DNA from: Aquificota bacterium
GTDB taxonomy: Bacteria; Aquificota; Aquificia; Aquificales; Hydrogenothermaceae
NCBI GenBank assembly: GCA_013153635.1
Contig: JAADDZ010000021.1
Span: forward strand, 35,905-99,904
DNA length: 64,000 bases
Direction: 5' to 3'
Of the stretch, positions 17,742 to 26,557 are shown piece by piece (positions within the stretch are counted from its first letter, which is position 1; each line of letters starts with the position of its first letter). Below the pieces are notes generated by a model, which was not told where the DNA came from, did no database searches, and saw only the letters and a program-made list of their open reading frames with translations. A program made the translations under genes and the position numbers.

Positions 17742-18818
17742 TTATGTGGTAGAGCCTTCTTCGTCTAAGTACAGTTCTCTAAATACTTCGTCTTTTATCT
17801 GTACATTCTCTCCTTTGAATCCCGGTAGTGCTTCTATTCTGTACCATGCTGACCTATACCATATATCTGTAGGGGACTTTTTAACAGGTGATATTTGTGC
17901 GGCTTTCGTTTGGTCGTGATATTCCCAATTCATGTATGCATTAAAGTCTTGGATAATGTCTGTTATGACCATTCCATAGTCATTTATTAAGGCTCTTTGG
18001 AATTGTTGCCATCTGTTTATTGATGAATCTCTAAGTGTTAATCCAAAATACCCAGCAGAACCTTCGCCTTTTAAGGCTGATATTCCTCTGGCTATAAAGG
18101 CTTTGAATGCTTTAACTGTCTCTGGAGGGTCTGTGATAAATACGTCAAATGCTCCTATCCATTCTTCTGGAAATGGGTTTCTAAGGTCAAATACTCTTGC
18201 TTCAGCGTTGTTGATACCTAGTTCTTTGAATATCTTGTTATCAAACTCTATCGCTCTTTCGTCTATGTCAAGTATCAATACTTTTTTTGCTAATCCTGTA
18301 AGAGCTACTGCTAGTCCTGTTAGGTCGTCTTCTGCTCCCATTACTAGTATTTCTCTATCTCTAAGGTCTTCTCGTGAGTCTAAAAATAGTACTCTAGAGA
18401 CTGTTGTTTCTGGAGTTACGCTTCCTTGGTCGTATTCTTGAACAGCTTTGGGTCTATCTTTTGTCAGCTGAACGAATGCTCTGTACCAGTCTATATTTGC
18501 GTAAAATGGAATTCCTCTTCCTTCACACGCTTGACATGTATAGTCTACGTATGGAGGAATTCCTAGTTCTTTTACTAATTCTAGTCCTTTTTCTGTAAGA
18601 TATAGTTCTTCATTCTCTACAGTTACGTAACCTTCTTTTATTAGAAGTTTTATTATCTCTGACGCGGCGGGTACTGGTTGGTCTGCATAATCAACGATTT
18701 TCCAAAAATCTGAAGTTACCTGTAGTGCAGATAGTATCCTTTCTACACTTCTTCTGTAGAGTTTTATGTTTGTTTTTTCAGAAGCTTCTTTGGCGATTTT
18801 TTCAAGGATTTCTATCAT
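17742..18818 (-). CDS. bpsA: Branched-chain polyamine synthase (N4-bis(aminopropyl)spermidine synthase)
   Basis: Adds aminopropyl groups to the internal nitrogen of spermidine, giving quaternary branched polyamines that stabilise nucleic acids in hyperthermophiles. The 358 residues show an N-terminal winged-helix-like region (KLLIKEGYVTVENEELYLT), a small Cys pair (YTCQACEGRGI) and the catalytic Rossmann domain with MGAEDDLTGLA and the family-specific FITDPPETVKAF. It starts four bases after speE, whose product would supply its spermidine. This is good evidence for a thermophile. Confidence 0.9.
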   Translation of the reverse strand: MIEILEKIAKEASEKTNIKLYRRSVERILSALQVTSDFWKIVDYADQPVPAASEIIKLLIKEGYVTVENEELYLTEKGLELVKELGIPPYVDYTCQACEGRGIPFYANIDWYRAFVQLTKDRPKAVQEYDQGSVTPETTVSRVLFLDSREDLRDREILVMGAEDDLTGLAVALTGLAKKVLILDIDERAIEFDNKIFKELGINNAEARVFDLRNPFPEEWIGAFDVFITDPPETVKAFKAFIARGISALKGEGSAGYFGLTLRDSSINRWQQFQRALINDYGMVITDIIQDFNAYMNWEYHDQTKAAQISPVKKSPTDIWYRSAWYRIEALPGFKGENVQIKDEVFRELYLDEEGSTT

Positions 18819-18821
18819 TTA

Positions 18822-19661
18822 TCACACCTCGCTGATTAGTTTTTTGATAAATTCAGGAATGTTGAATAAACAGCTATAAAGTTTATCAGAAAAATATTTG
18901 GTGTTCAAATCTTCGAATCTGTCTGGTGGAGGGTTTATTTTGGTAAAGTCTATGTGGTCTGATGCTATTGTATAGCTCCAAGTTCCTGAAGGATAAGATG
19001 GTACACTTCCTATATAGACTTGGGTATGGTTGAACACTTTTTTTATGTTTTTAACTGCATTTTTAAAGTATTCTTCTTGGAGTATTGGAGATTCTGTTTG
19101 GGCTACTAGTATTCCATTTTCTTTTAGGGCGTTTTTTGCTTTTTGGTAGAACTGCTCTTGGAAGAGTACTTTTGACTCACTTATTGGGTCTGAAGAGTCT
19201 ATAATTATTACGTCATAGTGGTTTTGGCTTTCTCTTTCTTCTAAGAATTTGTTTCCGTCCTCTATGAAGATTTTTACTCTTGGGTCTTTTAGCTTTGATG
19301 AGATTTGGGGAAAGTATTTTTCTGCGGTGATTATCACTTCTTCATCTATTTCACATAGGTGAACTTCTTGTATATGTTTATGTTTTAGGGCTTCTTTTAC
19401 GCTTCCTCCATCTCCTCCACCTATGATTAGGATTTTTTGGGGGTTTGGGTGTGAAACTAGAGCTGGGTGTACTAATAGCTCGTGATACATGAATTCGTCT
19501 TTTTCTGTGGTTTGGATAAGACCGTCTAATACTAGTACTTTTCCAAATTCATAAGTATCTAAAACTAGAATTTCTTGATATTTTGATTTTATTCGTTTTA
19601 TCTCTTTTGCTCTAATTGTGAGTCCTATGTTTTCTGTCCAGTATTCTGTAAACCAAACCAA
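18822..19661 (-). CDS. speE: Polyamine aminopropyltransferase (spermidine synthase)
   Basis: Transfers aminopropyl from decarboxylated SAM to putrescine or agmatine. The 279-residue protein has the N-terminal strand WFTEYWTENIGLTI, the QTTEKDEFMYHE active-site segment, IIGGGDGGSVKEA (nucleoside binding) and the catalytic DSSDPI. The TTG start lies seven bases after a GGAGG that is inside the end of trpE. Its stop overlaps the ribosome site of bpsA. It is the middle gene of trpE-speE-bpsA. The speD and speA genes are not in the window. Confidence 0.93.
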   Translation of the reverse strand: MVWFTEYWTENIGLTIRAKEIKRIKSKYQEILVLDTYEFGKVLVLDGLIQTTEKDEFMYHELLVHPALVSHPNPQKILIIGGGDGGSVKEALKHKHIQEVHLCEIDEEVIITAEKYFPQISSKLKDPRVKIFIEDGNKFLEERESQNHYDVIIIDSSDPISESKVLFQEQFYQKAKNALKENGILVAQTESPILQEEYFKNAVKNIKKVFNHTQVYIGSVPSYPSGTWSYTIASDHIDFTKINPPPDRFEDLNTKYFSDKLYSCLFNIPEFIKKLISEV

Positions 19662-19663
19662 TA

Positions 19664-21166
19664 TTATTCCTCCAATTTTTTTGTTGATTTTTCTGCTATT
19701 TCTACCGCTTTTATCAAAGCTTTTGCTTTGTTTAGGGTTTCTTCGTATTCTTTTTGGGGTTTTGAGTCTGCCACTATACCGGCTCCTGCTTGTACGTATA
19801 TCTCGTCATCTTTTATTACTGCTGTTCTTATTGCTATTGCTGTGTCAAGGTTTCCATTGAAGGATATGTATCCTACTGCTCCTGCGTATATGCCTCTTTT
19901 TTCTGGTTCTAGTTCTTCTATTATTTGCATTGCTCTAACTTTTGGAGCTCCGCTAACTGTACCTACTGGAAAGACTGATTTTAAGACATCTATCGGGTGA
20001 AGGTTTTTCTTTATCTCTCCTGATACGTCTGAAACTATATGTATAACATGTGAATATTTTTCTATGTACATAAATTTGTCAACTTTTACTTTTCCTGTTT
20101 TGGATACTTTTCCTACATCGTTTCTTGCAAGGTCTACTAACATAAGATGCTCTGCTTTTTCTTTTTCATCTTTTAGAAGTTCTTTTTGCAGAAGTTCGTC
20201 TTCTTCGGGGGTTTTGCCTCGTGGTCTTGTTCCTGCTATAGGTTTTGTTAGTATTTTTTTATCTTTTACTGTTACTAGTATTTCTGGTGATGAACCGATG
20301 AGTTTAATTTCTCCAAAGTCAAGGTAGAATAGATATGGAGATGGATTTATAACTCTTATGGCTCTGTATACATTGATAGGCTCTGTGTTTAATTTTTTTG
20401 AGAATCTTTGGGATAAGACTACCTGTATTATGTCTCCTTCTTTTATGTAATTTTTTGCTTTTTTTACTGCGTTTATAAATTCTTCTTTTTTAAAGTTTGA
20501 TTTCCATTTGGAGAGGTTTATCTGGGTTATGTTTTCTAGAGACATTCTAGGGAGTTCTTTTTTTGTGTACAGTTTTTTTTCTATGGTGTTTATTCTGTCT
20601 AAAACTCTTGTGTATTCTTGTTCTAAGTTGTTATCTTTGATTATTGCAGATATTATTATCTTTATTTTGTTGTTTACATTGTCAAAAGCTATAACTTCAT
20701 CACTTAAAAAGAAGTATACCTCTGGTAGCTGTAGTATATCAGGTTTTTCATCTGGAATTGGCTCATAAAAATGGACAATGTCGTAACCTACATACCCTAC
20801 GAAACCTCCCCAAAAGGGTGGAAGGTCTGGAAGCTGTGCTGGCTTGAAGTTTTTTAGGAGTTTTTTTAGTTCTCCTAGAGGGTCTTTTGTGGATTTTATT
20901 TTTATTTTTCCTTTGTCGTAGATTTCGGCATATTTTCCTTTTGTTCTTATGTATACTGGTTGAGACGAACCTATAAAAGAGTATCTTCCTATGTTTTCTC
21001 CCTTTTCTACACTTTCTAGTAGATAGTTAAATCTATTTTGGGAAGATATTTTTGAGAATACTGACAAAGGGGTATCTATATCTGCAAGTATCTCTTTGTA
21101 TATGGGAATTACATTAAATTTTTTTGCGAGTTTTTTAAACTGCTCTAGTGATAAGTTAACTTCCAT
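19664..21166 (-). CDS. trpE: Anthranilate synthase component I
   Basis: Converts chorismate to anthranilate, the first step of tryptophan synthesis. The 500 residues carry the chorismate-binding signatures KPIAGTRPRGKTPEEDELL, MLVDLARNDVGKVSK and VFPVGTVSGAPKVRAM. Ala in PIAGT separates it from PabB, which has Lys there. The regulatory LESVEKGENIGRYSFIG motif for tryptophan feedback is present near residue 47. It leads a polyamine operon rather than a trp operon, and the TrpG partner is not in the window. The promoter must lie in the 43 bases after the hsp20 terminator. Confidence 0.95.
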   Translation of the reverse strand: MEVNLSLEQFKKLAKKFNVIPIYKEILADIDTPLSVFSKISSQNRFNYLLESVEKGENIGRYSFIGSSQPVYIRTKGKYAEIYDKGKIKIKSTKDPLGELKKLLKNFKPAQLPDLPPFWGGFVGYVGYDIVHFYEPIPDEKPDILQLPEVYFFLSDEVIAFDNVNNKIKIIISAIIKDNNLEQEYTRVLDRINTIEKKLYTKKELPRMSLENITQINLSKWKSNFKKEEFINAVKKAKNYIKEGDIIQVVLSQRFSKKLNTEPINVYRAIRVINPSPYLFYLDFGEIKLIGSSPEILVTVKDKKILTKPIAGTRPRGKTPEEDELLQKELLKDEKEKAEHLMLVDLARNDVGKVSKTGKVKVDKFMYIEKYSHVIHIVSDVSGEIKKNLHPIDVLKSVFPVGTVSGAPKVRAMQIIEELEPEKRGIYAGAVGYISFNGNLDTAIAIRTAVIKDDEIYVQAGAGIVADSKPQKEYEETLNKAKALIKAVEIAEKSTKKLEE

Positions 21167-21208
21167 CTAAAACCTATGATGTTTTTGAACAATATTTTAT
21201 CACAATGA

Positions 21209-21239
21209 TAAAAAAAACCCGCCGTTATTAGGCGGGCTT
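21209..21239 (-). terminator. Rho-independent terminator of hsp20
   Basis: On the minus strand, AAGCCCGCC and GGCGGG form a stem with a TAATAAC loop, followed by seven T. It lies 20 bases after the hsp20 stop and 43 bases before trpE. Confidence 0.85.
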
Positions 21240-21258
21240 GGGGAGGACTGCCAATGGA

Positions 21259-21708
21259 TTATTTTACTTCAATTTTGACTTCGTGTTCTTGGTTTGCTTT
21301 TGGTAAAATCAATTTTAGGATACCGTCTTTGAATTCTGCTTTTGCTTCTTCTGCTTTTACTTCTGTAGGTAAGGGGATTATTCTTTCGAAAGTTCCATAA
21401 AATCTTTCTTTTTTGTAGTAATTCCCCTCTTTTTTTTCTTCTTCTTTTTTCACTTCTCCTCTTATGATTACTGCGTTGTCTTTTATTTTTACTTCTATGT
21501 CTTCTTTTTTGGCTCCGGGTATCTCTGCTTCTATTATTATGTTGTTGTCTTGTTCGTAAACATCTACTCTAGGAGACCAAGCTACCAATTGTGTATCTTC
21601 TTTTGTGGGTATAAATTCAGAAAAAAGTTTGTTTAACTCGCTTTCTATTCTTGCTAGTTCTTTTAGTGGATTCCACCCTATTCTAGAAGGTACATCTCTT
21701 CTCTCCAT
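21259..21708 (-). CDS. Hsp20/alpha-crystallin small heat shock protein
   Basis: A 149-residue ATP-independent holdase. The alpha-crystallin domain runs from about residue 45 (SPRVDVYEQDNNIIIEAEIPG) through ERFYGTFERIIPLP to the A-x-x-x-n-G-v-L type motif (AEAKAEFKDGILKLILPK). There is no C-terminal IXI motif beyond EVKIEVK, which may serve instead. It has a strong AGGAGGGG ribosome site, its own promoter at 21747-21774, and a strong terminator, so it is monocistronic. Confidence 0.94.
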   Translation of the reverse strand: MERRDVPSRIGWNPLKELARIESELNKLFSEFIPTKEDTQLVAWSPRVDVYEQDNNIIIEAEIPGAKKEDIEVKIKDNAVIIRGEVKKEEEKKEGNYYKKERFYGTFERIIPLPTEVKAEEAKAEFKDGILKLILPKANQEHEVKIEVK

Positions 21709-21746
21709 TGTAAAACCCCTCCTTTAGTAAAATTTTTATATAAAAT

Positions 21747-21774
21747 ATAATATTATTATACTCAAATTTTGCAA
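21747..21774 (-). promoter_or_regulatory. Promoter for hsp20
   Basis: Minus-strand TTGCAA (21769-21774), a 16-base spacer and TATTAT (21747-21752). The -35 box with its following A bases is the same as in the groES promoter. No other operator sequence was recognised. Confidence 0.5.
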
Positions 21775-21778
21775 GGGT

Positions 21779-23029
21779 TTATTTGGTAGTTTTCTTTAAA
21801 ATTAGTAGATATTCGTAATTTATACCGTTTGGGTTTTTATTGTTTCTTTTTGTAGCTAGTTTTTTGGCGATTATTGGGTCTACATAAAGTTGTTCTAGGG
21901 TGTAACCTTTTTCTAAGAAAAAGTCTGTTATAATTTCCCACAGGTTGATATGGTATCCTTTGAATGTGGGAGTCCCAACAAATATACATAACTTACCATC
22001 TTTTTTTAGATAATGTGTGTATTTTAATAGGGTTTGTAATGTGTAGAAAAAGTATGAATCAAAAATGGTCTGATATTTTTTATCAAATGAATCGAAGTTT
22101 ATTTTCTTTTTAATGTCTGTTAGGAGCTTAGAATGTAGTTCGTAATTTTTAGGAAGATTCCTATAGGGAATCTCCAGTTTAGATATGTTTCTTATATCTG
22201 TATCATTATAACCTAACCAATATAGGTCTAGTTTTGTAGACCTAATGTATTCTTGAGCTTGTAGGTAGGGAGGCGATGTCAATATACAATCGATTTCTAA
22301 AGATTTATTTTCTAGCTGATAGTTAAAGCTATCATTTATAATAGTTATAGGTCTTGGTAACTGTCTTGATTTTGTTATTTTTCTCAACTCTTCAATAGCT
22401 TCGGTTATGGTAAACACTCGTTGAATGAATTTTTCTTTTATGAGATTTTCTATTTGCTGACTAGCTACAAGATTATCTATCTTTTTTATTTTGTTTTTTG
22501 ATTTATATAGTTTTGGAATGTTATTATCTGTGTACGAAAAATATCTACTTATATAAAGTAAAGCAAATTTTATTATCAAAGGATAAGCAAGCTCTTTTTG
22601 GTAGAAATTCCCCCAGAGTTTTGCTATCTTTTCTAAGATTTCATCGTGATACCAATGATTGATATTATCCCATCTTGGAATGAAGAGGTATGGATTTTTC
22701 TCTAGTATATAGTTTATATCTTTTTCTAGTTTTTGTTTTTGTATTGATTCATTAAAAGTTTTAATAGCAACTATATCTTTTAGTAAAGGATTTATGTCTA
22801 TCAATATAGACCTTCTATTGGAAATAAAACTCTCTATCCCTACTGTCCCTCCACCTGCGAACATATCTAAAACAGTATCTAAGGGTTTGGTATAAGTGTC
22901 TAAAATAAATCTTACTACTTGGGGAATAAAAGCCGCAGGGTAATAATAGATTTTATGGGTGGCATATTTTGTAGTTATATGAGGATACTCTTCTCTAAAA
23001 GATTTATAAAACGGTGTCAGTGTTTGCAT
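21779..23029 (-). CDS. DNA methyltransferase of a restriction-modification pair
   Basis: A 416-residue SAM-dependent DNA amino-methyltransferase. SAM motif I is VLDMFAGGGTVGIES near residue 55 and catalytic motif IV is TSPPY near residue 250, followed by a C-terminal GKLCIFVGTPTF strand. TSPPY favours N4-cytosine, although N6-adenine enzymes also occur. The roughly 190-residue gap between the motifs probably holds the target-recognition region. It starts one base after the endonuclease-like gene, so the two are cotranscribed with the nuclease first. It should protect the host from that nuclease. Confidence 0.85.
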   Translation of the reverse strand: MQTLTPFYKSFREEYPHITTKYATHKIYYYPAAFIPQVVRFILDTYTKPLDTVLDMFAGGGTVGIESFISNRRSILIDINPLLKDIVAIKTFNESIQKQKLEKDINYILEKNPYLFIPRWDNINHWYHDEILEKIAKLWGNFYQKELAYPLIIKFALLYISRYFSYTDNNIPKLYKSKNKIKKIDNLVASQQIENLIKEKFIQRVFTITEAIEELRKITKSRQLPRPITIINDSFNYQLENKSLEIDCILTSPPYLQAQEYIRSTKLDLYWLGYNDTDIRNISKLEIPYRNLPKNYELHSKLLTDIKKKINFDSFDKKYQTIFDSYFFYTLQTLLKYTHYLKKDGKLCIFVGTPTFKGYHINLWEIITDFFLEKGYTLEQLYVDPIIAKKLATKRNNKNPNGINYEYLLILKKTTK

Positions 23030-23030
23030 T

Positions 23031-24149
23031 TTAGATTTTTCTCTTGTAATAGATAAATATTATAAGTATCAAATCTCTTATATAGATATAACTATCTTTA
23101 CCATTTCTAAAGGGTAAATCTATATCTTTTTTTAGAACTTCAGAAGTCAACTTATCTGCGAGTAATATGTATTCATCTAACGATGAAATTTTTTTAATCG
23201 TATTTCTTAGGTCTTTTGTTATTCCAAGTTCTTTTATTAAATAATGAATATAGGAAAATTTATGTAATTTGAGTCTTTCATACTCTAGACCTATATATTG
23301 ATAAGCCATCCAAAAGTCGTCCCAATCAGATATTAGTTGTAGAAGTTTTATTAAATTCTTTTTTAAATTTTCGGACAAGATTAATTTCTCTGACAGTAAA
23401 TCTACAAAATCATCTTGACCATAGACTAAATATAAATTTAATTTATTTTTTCCAAACTCAAAATCTACACCTTCTTTATTTACGCTTACCAATCTACGGA
23501 AAAATTCTTCTTTATTTAAAGAGGTTTTACCTTTTAAATAATCATAAAATTTTTCTTTTGTTGTTCCTTGCTGTTGTTCCCCTAAACCTTCCCACACAAA
23601 AGCTATATACTCTATATTATTTATACTTCCCTTATAGAATTCCTCTATGTACTTAATACCTTCTACCAAAGAAGTTTTTGCTGTTGTTCCCCCAGTATCA
23701 TCTCTTGACCTTATCTGTATAATAACTAATCTATCATTAGATTTTAGAAATATATCATAATCTGGTAAATTTTTCTTACTAGTATCAAATTCCTTTTTTT
23801 GTTCAATTTTATTTAAAATGGCAAAATCTTTCTCTTTCATTAATATACTCTTGATAATTTCTTCTAAAACTTTTCCCTGCCTAGCTCTAAAAGAGCTATG
23901 AACATACTGATGAAATGCAAAGTAATAAGGATACATACTAGCTATTACATAATTTTTGCCTCTTTTAGTAGCACTATCTATCCCAGCCACAAATCCCTTA
24001 ATCTTATCTAAATTTTCTCTTAACATATCTAAATTGTTTTCTATAAAATCTGATATAAGTCTAAAAGATAAATCTAAAGGGGATTTCAAAATTTCTTTAA
24101 TTTCAGCTATTTCTGTATCATTTATCAATAAAAGCAACCTTCTATCCAT
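23031..24149 (-). CDS. Probable type II restriction endonuclease
   Basis: A 372-residue protein with a PD-(D/E)XK-like core near residue 130: LPDYDIFLKSNDR followed by VIIQIRSRDDTGGTTAK. The second acidic and Lys positions appear as Gln and Arg, a QxR variant that I believe occurs in some type II enzymes but cannot confirm here. The upstream helical region contains RARQGKVLEEIIKSILM, similar to the glycine-x-x-Glu helix found before such cores. The adjacent methyltransferase supports the call. The recognition sequence is unknown. No controller protein gene is seen beside it. Confidence 0.72.
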   Translation of the reverse strand: MDRRLLLLINDTEIAEIKEILKSPLDLSFRLISDFIENNLDMLRENLDKIKGFVAGIDSATKRGKNYVIASMYPYYFAFHQYVHSSFRARQGKVLEEIIKSILMKEKDFAILNKIEQKKEFDTSKKNLPDYDIFLKSNDRLVIIQIRSRDDTGGTTAKTSLVEGIKYIEEFYKGSINNIEYIAFVWEGLGEQQQGTTKEKFYDYLKGKTSLNKEEFFRRLVSVNKEGVDFEFGKNKLNLYLVYGQDDFVDLLSEKLILSENLKKNLIKLLQLISDWDDFWMAYQYIGLEYERLKLHKFSYIHYLIKELGITKDLRNTIKKISSLDEYILLADKLTSEVLKKDIDLPFRNGKDSYIYIRDLILIIFIYYKRKI

Positions 24150-24210
24150 TTTAATTATGTTTTCCCTTTGATATATCTTTATTTAAATTTTTATTATCAT
24201 ACCATTAATA

Positions 24211-24232
24211 GTTGATTAATAGAAAAATCAAC
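24211..24232. promoter_or_regulatory. Inverted repeat between the R-M genes and a divergent gene
   Basis: Seven-base arms GTTGATT (24211-24217) and AATCAAC (24226-24232) with an eight-base spacer, in the 128-base intergenic region. The position suits an operator for either or both divergent units. No regulator gene is identified. Confidence 0.35.
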
Positions 24233-24277
24233 ACAATTTGTAAAATAATTAAGATTATTATTTCAAAGGATAATTCT

Positions 24278-25414
24278 ATGGATAAATTTCTGGATTTCTT
24301 AAAGATAGAATCTAAAGAAATTCTTGAAAAGAGTCTTTTAAATAAAATGTTTTATGGTGATGTGTTTGAAAAATACAAACAGGATAACGATAACGACTCT
24401 ATTATTATTGATTGGATAGGTGCAGAAGCAGATGTTTTTGAAAAGATTGACCTGTATGAGAATATTTCTGAAACGCTAAAGAGAATAAAAAGACTCCAGT
24501 CTAAGGGAAAATATGAGTACATACACGACAGCTACTTTCATCTGATTAAGTCTCTTTATAATTTTGGAGATAAAAAAGCGTTTGAACATTCTATATCTGA
24601 ATTTTTACTGTTTATTGATAATATCAAATATGTATCCCAAAGTTCTTACTTTGAAAAGAGAATTTCTGAACTTTTTGTCTCTCTTTATCTAAACTTCCTC
24701 GATAATAGTGCCAAAAAAGAAAATCTTCTAGAGATGTTTTATAGATTTGTACTTCAGTCTAGTTACTTGGACATAAATTCTATATATACTATGCTCTCAA
24801 TGGAGTACCAAAATGAATCAAAAGCACAGCAGTATTATAAAATACTAGAGGTTGTATCTGACAGAATCCAAAATCAAAAGATTGAGATTTTAGACAAGAT
24901 TCAGCTTGAAAACATAATGATAATGGCTACTGAAGAGAATCTTATTGATGAGGCTTTTAAGATTGCTGATAAACTAAACCAAGAGTATGGTTACAGTCCA
25001 AATATTGAATTTGTAAGGGTGAGAAAGATTCTAAATGAGTATATGGATAGTAAAATCACTAAAGATGAGGCGGAAAAAAAGGTTAATGAGATTTTAGACT
25101 TTATAAAGAGTTATTCCTCTAATCTTTCTGATGAGGAAAATAGGTATATATATTTTCTCGCTAAGTTAGAGCTTATTAAAACGTTTGGAGAAGATGAAAA
25201 AATATCTAACCTTATAGAAGAGATAGAATCTTTTTTAGAGAAAGATAACGTAGAATGTGAACTGTGTATGATTATCTTACTTGAGTGCTATGTTCTTACT
25301 AATGATGTAGATAAGTTTAAAAAAGTGTACCAAAAGGTAAAAAATTCTGAAAAATTATCTCAACATAAGGATATTATGGATTTTATAGACTTTTTAAATG
25401 ATGAAATATCATAG
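24278..25414 (+). CDS. Uncharacterised helical-repeat protein
   Basis: I do not recognise a specific family. The 378-residue, acidic, almost all-helical protein has stretches spaced like TPR-type helical hairpins (for example EAFKIADKLNQEYGYSPN and FGDKKAFEHSISEFLL), with no signal peptide or membrane segment. The frame is open from 24212, but the ATG at 24278 has AAAGGAT nearby and avoids the inverted repeat, so I chose it. It is divergent from the R-M operon and overlaps pabB by six bases at its 3' end. A link to the R-M system is only positional. Confidence 0.6.
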   Translation: MDKFLDFLKIESKEILEKSLLNKMFYGDVFEKYKQDNDNDSIIIDWIGAEADVFEKIDLYENISETLKRIKRLQSKGKYEYIHDSYFHLIKSLYNFGDKKAFEHSISEFLLFIDNIKYVSQSSYFEKRISELFVSLYLNFLDNSAKKENLLEMFYRFVLQSSYLDINSIYTMLSMEYQNESKAQQYYKILEVVSDRIQNQKIEILDKIQLENIMIMATEENLIDEAFKIADKLNQEYGYSPNIEFVRVRKILNEYMDSKITKDEAEKKVNEILDFIKSYSSNLSDEENRYIYFLAKLELIKTFGEDEKISNLIEEIESFLEKDNVECELCMIILLECYVLTNDVDKFKKVYQKVKNSEKLSQHKDIMDFIDFLNDEIS

Positions 25415-26557
25415 GTGTAAAGCTTGCAAGTTCGCTTTGGCTTTTAGGAGAGTTTCTTCGTATTCTTTTTGAGGAACGGAATCTGTAACTATTCCACTTC
25501 CTACATATATAACCGCTTTTCCTTTTTGGAATATGATTTGTCTTATGGCTACACTCATAACAAAATCTAGATTTGGTTTTATTAGGATATTAGCCCCACA
25601 GTAAACAGAACGCTTATACTTTTCTAGCTGGGCTATTATTTCCATAGCTCTTTTTTTGGGAGTCCCTGTAACTGAACCCGGAGGAAAGGTAGCTTTTATG
25701 ATTTCTTTTAACGATATTTTATCTTTTAGATTTCCTACAACTGTAGAACTCATCTGGAATAGGGAAGAGTAAGTTTCTACTTCAAACAGGTTTTCAACTT
25801 TTATAGAACATATCTTTGAGATTTTTCCTAAATCATTCCTCATAAGGTCTGTTATCATCAGATTTTCTGCTCTCTCTTTTTCGCTGGTAAGTAGCTCTTT
25901 TTTTAGAAGTTCATCTTCTTTTGGGTTTTTGCCTCTTGGTCTTGTTCCTTTTATCGGTTTTGTGGTTATTTTGTTTTTTTCTTTTTTTAAAAAAAGCTCC
26001 ATAGAGCCAGAGATAAGACAAAAATCTTTTTCTTCTATGAGCATCAAAAAAGGGGTAGGCTGAATTTTGATAAGATTCCCAAATATAGTTCTTTTGTTAA
26101 AAAACCCTTCTACAATAACCGGTAAGGACAGGTTTATCTGATAGATGTCTCCTTCTTCTATGTAGTTTTTTGCTTTTTTTACTGCGTTTATAAATTCTTC
26201 TTTTGATACAGGGTGGATAATCTGTTTCACCGTTGATTTGGAATGTTTTTGAACAGAAGAAGGTTCAAATCTTCTAAAGAATGTTACATATATGTGGGGT
26301 AAGTTTACCAAATTTTTGTTTTTGTTTTCTATTCCTAAGAGTTTTTCTCCATATTCATAAGATATAAAACCACACGCGTACAGTCTGTATTTTTTTACTA
26401 ATGTTTCAATAAACAAGAGGGGATTTTGTGTGTAGAAAATTTTGTTATTTATTTTTAATATTTTATTTTTATAGATTAATTTTAGTACAGGTCTTGAAGA
26501 TTTGAACATTCCTTCTTTTTCTAGAAAACCTTCTTGTGTAGAAAAGATATGTATCAT
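25409..26557 (-). CDS. pabB: Aminodeoxychorismate synthase component I
   Basis: Converts chorismate to 4-amino-4-deoxychorismate for folate synthesis. The 382-residue chorismate-binding protein has KPIKGTRPRGKNPKEDELL; the Lys in PIKGT is the nucleophile diagnostic of PabB rather than TrpE. MITDLMRNDLGKISK and TFPPGSVTGTPKKRAM follow. The N-terminal region is shorter than in TrpE, as expected. No lyase domain (PabC) is fused and no glutaminase gene is adjacent. It overlaps the DUF4149 gene by four bases, so it probably shares the ndk transcript. Confidence 0.92.
   Translation of the reverse strand: MIHIFSTQEGFLEKEGMFKSSRPVLKLIYKNKILKINNKIFYTQNPLLFIETLVKKYRLYACGFISYEYGEKLLGIENKNKNLVNLPHIYVTFFRRFEPSSVQKHSKSTVKQIIHPVSKEEFINAVKKAKNYIEEGDIYQINLSLPVIVEGFFNKRTIFGNLIKIQPTPFLMLIEEKDFCLISGSMELFLKKEKNKITTKPIKGTRPRGKNPKEDELLKKELLTSEKERAENLMITDLMRNDLGKISKICSIKVENLFEVETYSSLFQMSSTVVGNLKDKISLKEIIKATFPPGSVTGTPKKRAMEIIAQLEKYKRSVYCGANILIKPNLDFVMSVAIRQIIFQKGKAVIYVGSGIVTDSVPQKEYEETLLKAKANLQALHL

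Noticed and set aside
21167-21258. Tryptophan attenuator before trpE
   Set aside because: The only hairpin with a T run lies right after the hsp20 stop and is a terminator for hsp20; there is no Trp-rich leader peptide.
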